In this document: one piece after another, positions 40,945 to 49,373 of the stretch
How the letters are laid out: the number at the start of each line of letters is the position of its first letter
How positions within the stretch are numbered: position 1 is the stretch's first letter
Assembly: GCA_937868765.1 (NCBI GenBank)
Contig: CALMNL010000004.1
Coordinates: 1 to 64,000, forward strand
Source of the DNA: an uncultured Desulfatitalea sp.
GTDB lineage: Bacteria > Desulfobacterota > Desulfobacteria > Desulfobacterales > Desulfosarcinaceae
DNA length: 64,000 nt
Reading direction: 5' to 3'
Notes under the pieces: generated by a model
Told to the model about the DNA's origin: nothing
Seen by the model: the letters and a program-made list of their open reading frames with translations, nothing else
Databases searched by the model: none
Translations under genes and position numbers: made by a program

Positions 40945-41733
40945 ATGAAAGACTCTTGGGCATCAGGTGATTCTTATGAATACTATATGGGCCGATGGAG
41001 TCGCCTCGTAGCAGAATCCTTCATTGAGTGGCTCTCTGTGTCTCCTGGATTGAAATGGTTGGATATTGGCTGTGGCTCGGGCGCATTAAGCGAGGCTATT
41101 ATCAACAATCACGAACCGGCAGCGATAACTGCCATCGATCAATCTGAAGATTTTGTTAGAACTGCCAAGAAACGACTCGGCAGCCGGGTGCATTGCAGAG
41201 TTGGTAATGCGTTATCATTGCCATTGCATAACTCTTCGGTAAACATTACCGTATCGGGGCTTGTCTTGAATTTCATTCCTGAGGCGGAAAAGGCCTTGTC
41301 CGAAATGAAGCGAGTCACTGACGACGGAGGAACGGTTGCTGCGTATATTTGGGATTATGCTGGAAAGATGGGTTTTCTCACCCATTTTTGGGACGCAGCA
41401 GTCGAAATCAAATCCGAGGCATTGAATTTACATGAAAGCAAACGTTTTCCGGATTCCGATGCCGGAGCGCTAAAAAGGTTATTTGAAAAAGCGGGTTTCG
41501 TGAATATTGAAACCACATCAATTGAGATAACCACGCATTTTCGAGACTTCGACGACTATTGGAAACCATTTCTCGGAGGTCAGGGACCAGCGCCTAGCTT
41601 CTTGTTGACTCTGGATAAAGATACAAAATATAGGCTTCGACATACACTGAAATCGCGCCTGCCCACCGGCCCAGATGGCTCTATCTCCATGGGGGCACGC
41701 GCATGGGCCGCTAGGGGGCAAATATCAAAATGA
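40945..41733 (+). CDS. Cassette 4 SAM-dependent methyltransferase
   Basis: 262 aa starting 24 bases into cassette 4. Class I methyltransferase motifs are clear: WLDIGCGSGALSEAII (motif I), AITAIDQSEDFV (motif II) and GNALSLPLHNSSVNITVSGL, then an ubiE/COQ5-like acceptor region. No N-terminal targeting signal. Substrate unknown; cassette-borne methyltransferases can modify drugs or small molecules. A near-match R'' (GCCCGAC, 41739-41745) follows the stop by 5 bases, but no full attC is visible. Confidence 0.85.
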   Translation: MKDSWASGDSYEYYMGRWSRLVAESFIEWLSVSPGLKWLDIGCGSGALSEAIINNHEPAAITAIDQSEDFVRTAKKRLGSRVHCRVGNALSLPLHNSSVNITVSGLVLNFIPEAEKALSEMKRVTDDGGTVAAYIWDYAGKMGFLTHFWDAAVEIKSEALNLHESKRFPDSDAGALKRLFEKAGFVNIETTSIEITTHFRDFDDYWKPFLGGQGPAPSFLLTLDKDTKYRLRHTLKSRLPTGPDGSISMGARAWAARGQISK

Positions 41734-42303
41734 TGAGCGCCCGACATCTATTTGGCCTTCCGTTGTCAAGAGCGTACGTCACCTATGGAATCGAATAATT
41801 TTCATTCCCAAGATTCCGATAACCGAACACAGGTCTTTGATAACGTCGCGCTCGCACTGACTTTCGCTTTTCAACGGTGGGCGTCAGATCGGCTCTAATA
41901 AGAAGCAAAAAGCAATTCTCGATCTGCACCAAACATCTATCGAAGATTTCCGCTACGCCAAAGACCTCTTTGACAAGCAGCGTGCAACCCTTAAAGGGTA
42001 GCCTTAGAACATGGTCGGTTCCCTTGATCCCGGCTCAATCAATGGTTGCGGCTTGGCATCAGAGTACCATCCAGTTATTTGGCGGCTCGGGCAAGGGGCA
42101 GAGCGAAAGCAAAACGCATCAAAACCTGCCAATTTTATGTGGGCCTGGAGGATGCCGCCAATCAATTCGAAGGAGCTCGAGGTTTTATGCCCATGCTCGC
42201 ATGAGTAGTTTTCAGGCTACAGGCTATTTGCCGGCAAGCATTGCAGGGACTTGGCCCGTAATGGCTCAGTTAGGCGATGAGCTGACATCCTCCAGCCCAA
42301 CCA
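41734..42303. other. Decayed cassette-array DNA left of the IS110 element
   Basis: 570 bases. It starts with GCCCGAC (41739-41745), one base different from the reverse complement of the cassette 4 start, so attC 4 appears broken here. Short protein-like fragments occur in different frames (SNKKQKAILDLHQTSIEDFR near 41895-41954). A GTTAGGC core at 42269-42275 could be a surviving R'. Part of this stretch must also be the non-coding end of the IS110 element. No intact gene is supported. Confidence 0.45.
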
Positions 42304-43490
42304 TCAGGAACTGAAGAACTTTTTGGCGCTGAACGCCTGGTTGTTTTTAAGCATATAGTACACCGCCCTTCCCACCTTATGGGTGAAGATGCCGTAGGAT
42401 TTCCCCGCGCTGTGATGCTTTTCGAGGCGCTGCCGATAGGCTCTGCCCAGCTCACTGCGCCTGAGAAACAGCATGGCCGCCTCGTTGATTGCATGCTTGA
42501 GGTGATGGTTGCCGATCTTTTTATTCGAGGTTCCCGCCCATTTGCCATCGGATATCTTTTCGGGACGGATCAACCGGGCATATGAGCTGAAATCCTGCAC
42601 GGTTTTGAATCGGCCGATATCACCGACTTCATACAAGATCGACAAGCCCAGAATTTGACCGATGCCCGGCATGGTGCGCAGCCGGTAAAGCGCATTCGGA
42701 TCATGCTGCAGGGCACAGCGCTCGATATGGGCTTCGATTTTAGGAAGGAGCTGATCGTAAAAATTGATCAGTTCGACGTCGGTTTGCACCGCCAATTGGG
42801 TTGCCGGATCAGCAAAGCGCTGAGCAATCTCGCGCCGATGGCATTTTTTGCAAAGGTTCTTGCCTATAACTTCCATATTGTACTGTGTATTGGTGTTCTG
42901 GATATGGGCCAGCAGCTCGGCTCTTTTGTCGACCAGGTGCATTCTGCGCCGCAACAAGTCCCGGGTTGCGCGCATCCTGGCGGGATATGGGTATGCCATG
43001 GGCAGATTGCCGCCTCCTAAAAGGGCGGCAATCTTGTAAGCGTCGATCTTATCGTTTTTGGTTTTACCGCCGTGGATGGCTTTCATATACAGGGCATGGC
43101 CCAGGACAAAAGGAATTTTATGTTCTGAGCAAAGATCCGCCAGCCAGTACCAGCAAAAAACGCACTCGACGCCGACCACCACATCCTCAAGGAAGGGAAA
43201 GATCAGCTCGAAAAATAGCTCTGGATCGGTGTCGATGTTCTGGTGCAACTTGGTTCGCCCCTTTTGGTCCAGGATGCACAAATACATTTTCCTTGCGTGT
43301 AGATCGATGCCACAATAATATTTGTGCTGTTCTCGATAAAATTGCACGGCTTGGCCTCCTTTGGGTGAATGGGTTTGGAGTTAGTGGGTAATTCCAATTT
43401 ACTCGTTCACCTAATGGAAGGCCATAACCAGTATCATTTTGCTCCACCGGATTCGGGCCAAAAAGCGGCCCTCTCTGGTGAGCAATGCGT
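42270..43490 (-). mobile_element. IS110-family insertion sequence (ends not resolved)
   Basis: Contains one complete transposase gene plus non-coding flanks. IS110 elements lack standard terminal inverted repeats, so the limits given are only approximate. Integron-like GTTAGGC on the left and GTTGTGC (43489-43495) on the right lie near the possible ends, suggesting insertion in or next to an attC. Confidence 0.55.
42304..43347 (-). CDS. IS110-family DEDD transposase
   Basis: 347 aa from a GTG at 43347 with AGGAGG upstream, full length for the family. The N-terminal RuvC-like domain shows YYCGIDLHARKMY (first Asp), VVGVECVFCWYW (Glu) and KNDKIDAYKIA (Asp pair). The C-terminal Tnp20 domain has LRTMPGIGQILGLSILYEVG and a serine-containing tail (AGTSNKKIGNHHL). 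All key residues appear intact, so the element may be active. Elements of this family carry a structured non-coding RNA guide in one flank. Confidence 0.93.
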   Translation of the reverse strand: MQFYREQHKYYCGIDLHARKMYLCILDQKGRTKLHQNIDTDPELFFELIFPFLEDVVVGVECVFCWYWLADLCSEHKIPFVLGHALYMKAIHGGKTKNDKIDAYKIAALLGGGNLPMAYPYPARMRATRDLLRRRMHLVDKRAELLAHIQNTNTQYNMEVIGKNLCKKCHRREIAQRFADPATQLAVQTDVELINFYDQLLPKIEAHIERCALQHDPNALYRLRTMPGIGQILGLSILYEVGDIGRFKTVQDFSSYARLIRPEKISDGKWAGTSNKKIGNHHLKHAINEAAMLFLRRSELGRAYRQRLEKHHSAGKSYGIFTHKVGRAVYYMLKNNQAFSAKKFFSS

Positions 43491-43606
43491 TGTGCTTAGA
43501 AGTGAATATCTGCCCGAATTTCTATTTTTGTATTAAAAAGATGGTATAGAAAATTACGGGGCGGAACATCTGTTGCGCCTTCCCATCTAATCCTAAGCTG
43601 CAAATC

Positions 43607-43990
43607 ATGAAAGGCGAAAAACTATATTTTCGAATCCTGTTGCGGGGTCCAAAGTACCCTGTGTTAGTTATCGACGATGAAGATATCATCGCGGCATTCA
43701 ATATCAAAGAGTTGGGGACAGCATGCTATCTTTCGACACCGCCTGAAAATGCCAACAATGTATCAGTGGTGGATTGTACAGGGGAAGAATTCTTGTATTT
43801 GCCCGAGCAGACGGCTTTGGTTCCTTGGATAGCAGGAAAAAGATGGACCAAAAAAAAATTGATCGATCTGTTTAATAATAGCGATACCGCCAAAAAGGAA
43901 AATATGCACTACCCTTCAAGGTCCCTTTCGAATAAAAGATGGTCCGACATATTCCGTGAAATCTGCAACATGCTCGGAGACGGCAACTAA
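43607..43990 (+). CDS. Hypothetical protein, probable displaced cassette gene (127 aa)
   Basis: Low-GC gene starting MKGEKLYFRILLRGPKYPVL; its opening strands and VIDDEDIIAAFNIKE suggest a small alpha/beta protein. There are no membrane segments or known motifs. A GTTGTGC core (43489-43495) lies about 110 bases upstream and could mark a cassette start, but a matching GCACAAC was not found after the stop; only GCGCAAC at 44061-44067 is close. Family not recognised. Confidence 0.6.
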   Translation: MKGEKLYFRILLRGPKYPVLVIDDEDIIAAFNIKELGTACYLSTPPENANNVSVVDCTGEEFLYLPEQTALVPWIAGKRWTKKKLIDLFNNSDTAKKENMHYPSRSLSNKRWSDIFREICNMLGDGN

Positions 43991-44049
43991 AATTAGTGGG
44001 CGTCGAAGAGCGCCCCTCCCCCTGAAACCGAACCTCATGGAGGTTCAAT

Positions 44050-44886
44050 ATCAAGATCAGCGCGCAACTATTGCAGGGTGTCACTGAGACGCTTTTGTTT
44101 ACACTCTATATGCGCTATCGCGAAAGCACGAGGCCTGATGCTAAACTCGCCGATAGACGCTATGCTGATCTGGTGAATGCGATCGATTTCGATTTTTCCA
44201 TCTTTGATGAAATCCCCGAAGATATGCAGCTGAGTATCGCCTGCCGTACTCTCATCTTTGAAAACCTCACCCGGCACTTCATCGATACACACCCTGAGAG
44301 CATCATCATTGGCTTAGGCTCAGGCTTGGATTTCAGGCATGAACGCTTGGATAATGGGCACGCCGTCTGGATTGACATCGATGTGCCTGAAGTAATCGCG
44401 CTTCGCAATGCCTTTTTCCCGGAGACGGCACGGCATTATTCAATAGCGTCATCGATCCTGGATTTCTCCTGGATGCAGAAAATCCCAAAAGGTCTGCCGA
44501 CTCTTTTCATTGCAGAGGGACTGTTCGTTTATTTTACGCCAGTCGAAGTAAAACACATCCTTTCGAATCTTTCACGCGCTTTCCGGGGATCGGAAATGAT
44601 ATTGGATGTATACAATAACTGGTATGTCAACGCCGCAAAAGAATCTACCCCATATTCATTTCTCAATAAAATGTACGCCATGTGGAAATGGGGGATGGAT
44701 GACTGGTGTGAAATAGAAGCCGTCGAACCAGGCATACAGTTTATAGAAGAGTATTATCAGTACCATGGATTTGGCGAGCGCATGCCCGCAGGCCTGAAAG
44801 CCGTTCTGTCCGGCGAGGATGGATATTCTGAAAGAGAGCAGGCAGTGATCCTTACCATGTCACGCGTCGGGCATATCAGACTATGA
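44050..44886 (+). CDS. Leucine carboxyl methyltransferase (PPM1/LCM)-like O-methyltransferase
   Basis: About 278 aa. The N-terminal KISAQLLQGVTETLLFTLYM and the blocks IIIGLGSGLDFRHERL, WIDIDVPEVIALRN and LFIAEGLFVYF identify the LCM-type family (COG3315), which uses SAM to methylate carboxyl or hydroxyl groups of small molecules. The first standard start in frame is TTG 44071, but GGAGG (44039-44043) lies 6 bases before an ATC at 44050 and homology-like residues begin there. The start is therefore unsettled. Low-GC, so probably acquired. Confidence 0.8.
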   Translation: MKISAQLLQGVTETLLFTLYMRYRESTRPDAKLADRRYADLVNAIDFDFSIFDEIPEDMQLSIACRTLIFENLTRHFIDTHPESIIIGLGSGLDFRHERLDNGHAVWIDIDVPEVIALRNAFFPETARHYSIASSILDFSWMQKIPKGLPTLFIAEGLFVYFTPVEVKHILSNLSRAFRGSEMILDVYNNWYVNAAKESTPYSFLNKMYAMWKWGMDDWCEIEAVEPGIQFIEEYYQYHGFGERMPAGLKAVLSGEDGYSEREQAVILTMSRVGHIRL

Positions 44887-45195
44887 AACCGATTAGAATC
44901 CATCTCAAAACGGATTATGCCAACACCACACTTTATCCAAAGACAACATTCTGCAAATATATTGAATTTAAGATGATACCGACCCACGAACCGTGAAATG
45001 AAATAGAGCCCAATGCCAATGCCGCCACCCCGGCTGTAAAGCTTATGATAACGACGGACTTGATCAGGGCCATCCACTAAACCCGCACAACCCCCTTGCG
45101 GGCAGCCCCATGCGACCATAAAATGGGTCCGTCACACAAATCGTCACCCCGTAACCGGCCATCCGGCGGTGCTTGATAGAGGAGCAAAATTCACA
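44887..45195. other. Boundary region between low-GC accessory DNA and host-like DNA
   Basis: 309 bases without a supported gene. The first 110 bases are A/T-rich like the cassettes; composition rises toward 45100. No full attC, terminal repeat or tRNA was seen that would define the right end of the array. Confidence 0.5.
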
Positions 45196-46779
45196 ATGGA
45201 AACCCGCAGCGCCAAAGGCCACATCCTGGCCATCGACCTGGGAAGCGGAAGCATCAAGGCCGCCGTGGTTTCCGAGGCGGGCCGGGTGGTGGCCTGCGCC
45301 ACCGCGCCGGTGGCCACCCGGTTGCTGGACAAGGGGGGCGCTGAACAGGATGCCCGGGCCTGGTGGCAGGACACCCTCGCCACCGCCGCCCAGGCGGTGG
45401 GGGCTTCGGGACTTCCCGCCGAGGAGATCATCGGCGTGGCCTGCGATTCCCAGTGGTCGGTGGTCGTCGCCGTGAACCAAAAGGCCGAACCGCTGATGCC
45501 GGCGGTGCATTGGCTGGACACCCGCGGCGGCATCCACAACCGCAAGATCATTTCGGGATTCCCCCGCATCAAGGGGTACGGCCTGAACAAGCTGCGCAAA
45601 TGGCTGGGCAAAACCGGGCTGGCACCCACCCATTCGGGCATCGACTCGCTGGGCCATCTGCTCTTCATCAAGCACGAACGCCCGGAGATCTACCGGCAGG
45701 CCCACGCCTTTCTGGAGCCCATGGATTACCTGACCGCCCGGCTCACCGGCCGGATCTGCGCCACCCAGAAGACCATGGCGCCCTTCATGGTCTCCGAAAA
45801 CCGCCGCTGGGGCGTGCGCGCCTACAGCCCGGAACTGCTGGCCCTGGCCGGGCTCGATGAAGCCAAATTGCCGCCGCTGATCGAAAACGACGGCATCGTG
45901 GGGCCGCTTGTGCCGGAGGTGGCCGCGGCCATCGGGCTGAGACCGGAAACGCCGGTCATCGCCGGGATCTGCGATTCCAATGCCTCGGCCATCGGCTCGG
46001 GGGCCGTGGCGGAGTTCGAGACGATTCTTTACATCGGCACCTCCTACTACATGACCGGCCATGTTCCGTTCCAGAAGACCGACATCCTGCACACCATCAC
46101 CTCCCTGCCCAGCCCGTTTCCCGGCAAATACTACCTGCTGGGCGAACAGGGGGCCGGTGGAAAATGCATCCAATTCTTCCTGAACACCCTTCTCTACGGC
46201 GAGGATGCCTTCGGATCGGGACAACTGCCGGATGATGCCTATCGGCGCTTCAACGCCGCCGCGGGCGAGGCGCCGGCGGGCAGCGGCGGTCTGGTTTTCC
46301 TGCCGTGGCTCAACGGCTCGCTGACCCCGGACGAAGACGCCTATGTGCGCGGCGGATTCATGAACCTGACCTTCAACACCCGGCGGAGCCACATGGCCCG
46401 GGCGATCATGGAAGGGATCGCCTTCAACAACCGTTGGACCCAAGAGGCGGTGGCACGCTATTATGGACGCAGGGTCGAGTCTTTCCGCTTCTCCGGCGGC
46501 GGCGCGCTCTCCGATCTGTGGGCGCAGATCCTGGCGGATGTGCTGGGGGTGCCCATCCACCAGATCGACGACCCGCTGAACAGCACGGTGCGCGGCAGCG
46601 CCCTGCTGGCCCAGGTGGTCCTGGGAAACCGCCGGCTCGAAGAGATTCAGGCCCTGGTTCCCATCCGCCGGACTTTCGAGCCCGATGGGGCCCACCGGGC
46701 GATTTACGACAAGATCTATCGCCAGTTCCGGGCCCTGTTCCGACGCAACCGCAAAATCTTCAAGGCACTCAACGGCTGA
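45196..46779 (+). CDS. FGGY-family carbohydrate (xylulokinase-like) kinase
   Basis: 527 aa; the start at 45196 (METRSAKG) is chosen because the family begins with HILAIDLGSGSIKAAVVS. Other landmarks are VHWLDTRGG, the catalytic Asp in IAGICDSNASAIGSGAV, the phosphate-binding GTSYYMTG, and RFSGGGALSDLWAQILADVLG. Members phosphorylate sugars or polyols with ATP. It is followed 26 bases later by a sphingosine-phosphate-lyase-like gene, so the kinase product may be the lyase substrate. The exact substrate is unknown. Confidence 0.9.
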   Translation: METRSAKGHILAIDLGSGSIKAAVVSEAGRVVACATAPVATRLLDKGGAEQDARAWWQDTLATAAQAVGASGLPAEEIIGVACDSQWSVVVAVNQKAEPLMPAVHWLDTRGGIHNRKIISGFPRIKGYGLNKLRKWLGKTGLAPTHSGIDSLGHLLFIKHERPEIYRQAHAFLEPMDYLTARLTGRICATQKTMAPFMVSENRRWGVRAYSPELLALAGLDEAKLPPLIENDGIVGPLVPEVAAAIGLRPETPVIAGICDSNASAIGSGAVAEFETILYIGTSYYMTGHVPFQKTDILHTITSLPSPFPGKYYLLGEQGAGGKCIQFFLNTLLYGEDAFGSGQLPDDAYRRFNAAAGEAPAGSGGLVFLPWLNGSLTPDEDAYVRGGFMNLTFNTRRSHMARAIMEGIAFNNRWTQEAVARYYGRRVESFRFSGGGALSDLWAQILADVLGVPIHQIDDPLNSTVRGSALLAQVVLGNRRLEEIQALVPIRRTFEPDGAHRAIYDKIYRQFRALFRRNRKIFKALNG

Positions 46780-46805
46780 CGCCGGCCTTGATAAAAGGAG
46801 CTCCC

Positions 46806-48197
46806 ATGACCGACCCCATGAAACCGTACCAGGACCGCTTCGAAAGCTTTTCCCGGATTCCGGAGAAGGGCCGGAACCCGGAAGATATTCTGACCGACCT
46901 TTCCACCATCGCCGACGAAGAGGCCGCCCGGCACCCCTACGCGCAGGTTTCCGGCACTTTCTACCACGCCGGCCCCGAGCATCGGGCCTTCCTGAACAAG
47001 GTCTTCGCCCTCTTTTCCCATGTCAACACCATCCAGTTCGACATGTGCCCGAGCATGGCCAAGTTCGAAAGCGAGATCATCGCCATGACCGCCCGGATGC
47101 TCAACGGCGACGCGGTCCGGGCCGCGAACCCCCAGGATGCGGTGTGCGGCACCGTCACCTCGGGCGGCACCGAGAGCATTCTCATGGCCATGAAGGTCTA
47201 CCGCGACCGGGCCCGGGCCGAACGGGGCATCACGGCGCCCGAGATCGTCCTGCCGCGCACGGCCCACCCGGCCTTTCATAAAGCCGGGGAGTACTTCGGC
47301 ATCAAGCGCGTCGTCGTGGAGGTCGGGCTGCCGGATTTCCGCGTGGACCCCAACGCCATGGCCGCGGCCATCACCCCCAACACGGTGGCCCTGGTGGGCA
47401 GCGCCGGCAACTATCCCTACGGGTTGATCGATCCCCTGGAATGCCTTTCGGAGATAGCCTTGCACCACGGCATCGGGCTGCATGTGGACGGCTGCCTGGG
47501 CGGGTTCATCCTGCCCTGGATCGAAAAGCTGGGCTACAAGGTGCCGGTTTTCGATTTTCGCCTGCCGGGACTCACCTCCATGTCGGCCGATACCCACAAA
47601 TACGGTTTCGGCCTCAAGGGCAATTCGGTGGTGCTCTACCGGAACAGCGCCTGGCGGCGCTACCAGTATTATGCCATCCCCGACTGGCCCGGCGGCATCT
47701 ATGCCTCGCCCACCGCGGCCGGCAGCCGGTCCGGCGGGTTGAGCGCCGCCGCCTGGGCCGCCATGGTCTACCTGGGCGAAGCCGGGTACCTGCGCATCGC
47801 CCGGGCCATCATGGACCTGGCGGAAGAGATCCGCCGGGGGGTCGCCTCGATCCCCGAATTGATCGTGATCGGCGAGCCGACCTTCATGGTCAGCTTCCGC
47901 TCCGAGGCGGTGGACATCTTCCACGTCAACGACTTTATGATCACCCGGGGCTGGCGCTACAACTGCCTGCAGCTGCCACCGGGCCTGCACTACTGTGTCA
48001 CCCTGCCCCAGACCGTGGTGCCGGGCATCGCCGCGCGGATGGTCGCGGATTTGAAGGAGGCCGTGGCCTACGCCCATGCACAGGCCGGCACGCCGGCCAG
48101 GAGCAGTGCGCTTTACGGGGTGGCCGGCTCGGCGGACGGCAACCGCATGGTCAGCGACCTGCTGTGCGGGGTGTTCGACTACATGTACGGCGCGTGA
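46806..48197 (+). CDS. PLP-dependent sphingosine-1-phosphate lyase-like enzyme
   Basis: 463 aa with AAAAGGAG before the ATG. It belongs to the group II decarboxylase/S1P-lyase fold: VTSGGTESILMAMKVYRDRA, GSAGNYPYGLIDPL, LHVDGCLGGFILPW and the PLP-lysine motif SADTHKYGFGLKG. The residues and order are closer to sphingosine-1-phosphate lyases than to glutamate decarboxylases. No membrane anchor is present, as in other prokaryotic members. The likely reaction is retro-aldol cleavage of a phosphorylated amino alcohol. Its pairing with an upstream kinase supports a two-step breakdown pathway. Confidence 0.88.
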   Translation: MTDPMKPYQDRFESFSRIPEKGRNPEDILTDLSTIADEEAARHPYAQVSGTFYHAGPEHRAFLNKVFALFSHVNTIQFDMCPSMAKFESEIIAMTARMLNGDAVRAANPQDAVCGTVTSGGTESILMAMKVYRDRARAERGITAPEIVLPRTAHPAFHKAGEYFGIKRVVVEVGLPDFRVDPNAMAAAITPNTVALVGSAGNYPYGLIDPLECLSEIALHHGIGLHVDGCLGGFILPWIEKLGYKVPVFDFRLPGLTSMSADTHKYGFGLKGNSVVLYRNSAWRRYQYYAIPDWPGGIYASPTAAGSRSGGLSAAAWAAMVYLGEAGYLRIARAIMDLAEEIRRGVASIPELIVIGEPTFMVSFRSEAVDIFHVNDFMITRGWRYNCLQLPPGLHYCVTLPQTVVPGIAARMVADLKEAVAYAHAQAGTPARSSALYGVAGSADGNRMVSDLLCGVFDYMYGA

Positions 48198-48309
48198 GCC
48201 GCAGCCATGGAATGAACTGTTGTGCCCAATATCCGATTCCTTGTAAGGAATAGGAGGCAACCCTGGCCAGAAGCCGCTTGCCTATCAATCCAAGCCCGGA
48301 GGGGTGAAG

Positions 48310-48717
48310 ATGCCACTGATTACCTGGAGCGATCGTTTGAGCGTGAGCGTCGCCGAAATCGACGGGCAACACCGGCAGCTCATCGCCATCATCAACGATT
48401 TGACCGAAGCGATCAAAAAAGGGAAAGCCCAGGCCGCCATCGGAGAAACCGTGCAGGGCCTCATCGACTACGCAACCCAGCACTTCGAAACCGAAGAGAA
48501 GTATTTCAAGCAGTTCGATTACCCGGAAGCGGCCAGCCACATCGAGGAGCATGAGGAATTCATGCAAAAGGTCGCCGGATTCAAGACCCGGCCCGCAATG
48601 GGCCAATTCAGTTTATCGATCCAGGTTCTGCAATTCCTCGGGGATTGGCTGATCACCCACATCATGGGCACGGACCGGAAATATTCCGATTTCTTCAACC
48701 GGCACGGGCTGAAGTAG
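48310..48717 (+). CDS. Bacteriohemerythrin
   Basis: 135 aa; GGAGGGG lies 6 bases before the ATG at 48310. The diiron ligands are in order: the His of WSDRLSVSVAEIDGQHRQL, the HFETEEKY pair (His and Glu), HIEEHEEF (His), and HIMGTDRKY (His and Asp). Single-domain hemerythrins bind O2 and are thought to protect or supply oxygen to enzymes in microaerobic conditions. It starts 112 bases after the lyase gene. Confidence 0.95.
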   Translation: MPLITWSDRLSVSVAEIDGQHRQLIAIINDLTEAIKKGKAQAAIGETVQGLIDYATQHFETEEKYFKQFDYPEAASHIEEHEEFMQKVAGFKTRPAMGQFSLSIQVLQFLGDWLITHIMGTDRKYSDFFNRHGLK

Positions 48718-48731
48718 CCAAGGCAGGACCC

Positions 48732-49373
48732 ATGCCCGAAAAACCCGACATGCAAGGCGGTTATCAGAGCATTCACGACGGCCTCATGCAGCGCCTGGCC
48801 GGCGCGCCCCTGGCCGCCAACGCCCGGCGGCTGGGCCTGCAGCCCGAGGGCAGTGAAGTAGAACTTCTCTTTCTGGGGCAACCCTACCGGGTGGGCCCCG
48901 GTTGGGTCCGGGATGCCCAAGGCCGGCCCGCACCGCTTATCATCGCAGCCCTCATCGCAGGTTACCTGCTCACCGGCGGCGGCGGCGAAACCATCGGCCG
49001 CTTCGTGCCGTTGAATACCCTGGCCGGCACGGGCAGCGGCCATGGCAGCTACCAGCAAAACGCGCTGGCCGCGCCGCTGATCAAGCGGTTCAAGGGAAGG
49101 GGCGAGGCGCTGGCCGCCGCGGCCGCGCGCCTGGGGGGCCGGCCGGGGGGCGAGGCGGGCGCCGGCGGCATCAGCCTGCTCTTCGACGCACTGCCCAGGA
49201 TCCCGCTGCAGCTGGTCTTCTACGACAGCGACGCCGAATTCCCGGCCGAGGTCAACTTTTTGCTGGATCTGTCGGCCACCCGCTTCCTGGAATATGAATA
49301 CCTGGCCGTGATGCTGACGAGCTTCGTCAAGGTGTTGCTCGACGCCGACCGCCTGCCCCCCGAAAATCAATAG
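48732..49373 (+). CDS. DUF3786-domain protein
   Basis: 213 aa, starting 14 bases after the hemerythrin stop. The pattern APLIIAALIAGYLLTGG, FVPLNTLAG and FEYEYLAVMLTSFVKVLL-like segments, plus LPRIPLQLVFYDSDAEFPAE, fit DUF3786, a family of anaerobes including sulfate reducers and acetogens. It may be a small ligand-binding protein; function is unknown. It ends 7 bases inside the convergent YdcF-like gene. Confidence 0.85.
   Translation: MPEKPDMQGGYQSIHDGLMQRLAGAPLAANARRLGLQPEGSEVELLFLGQPYRVGPGWVRDAQGRPAPLIIAALIAGYLLTGGGGETIGRFVPLNTLAGTGSGHGSYQQNALAAPLIKRFKGRGEALAAAAARLGGRPGGEAGAGGISLLFDALPRIPLQLVFYDSDAEFPAEVNFLLDLSATRFLEYEYLAVMLTSFVKVLLDADRLPPENQ

Noticed and set aside
41739-41768. Possible short attC after cassette 4 (GCCCGAC to GTTGTCA)
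   Set aside because: Only 30 bases, with no paired arms; treated as a broken site.
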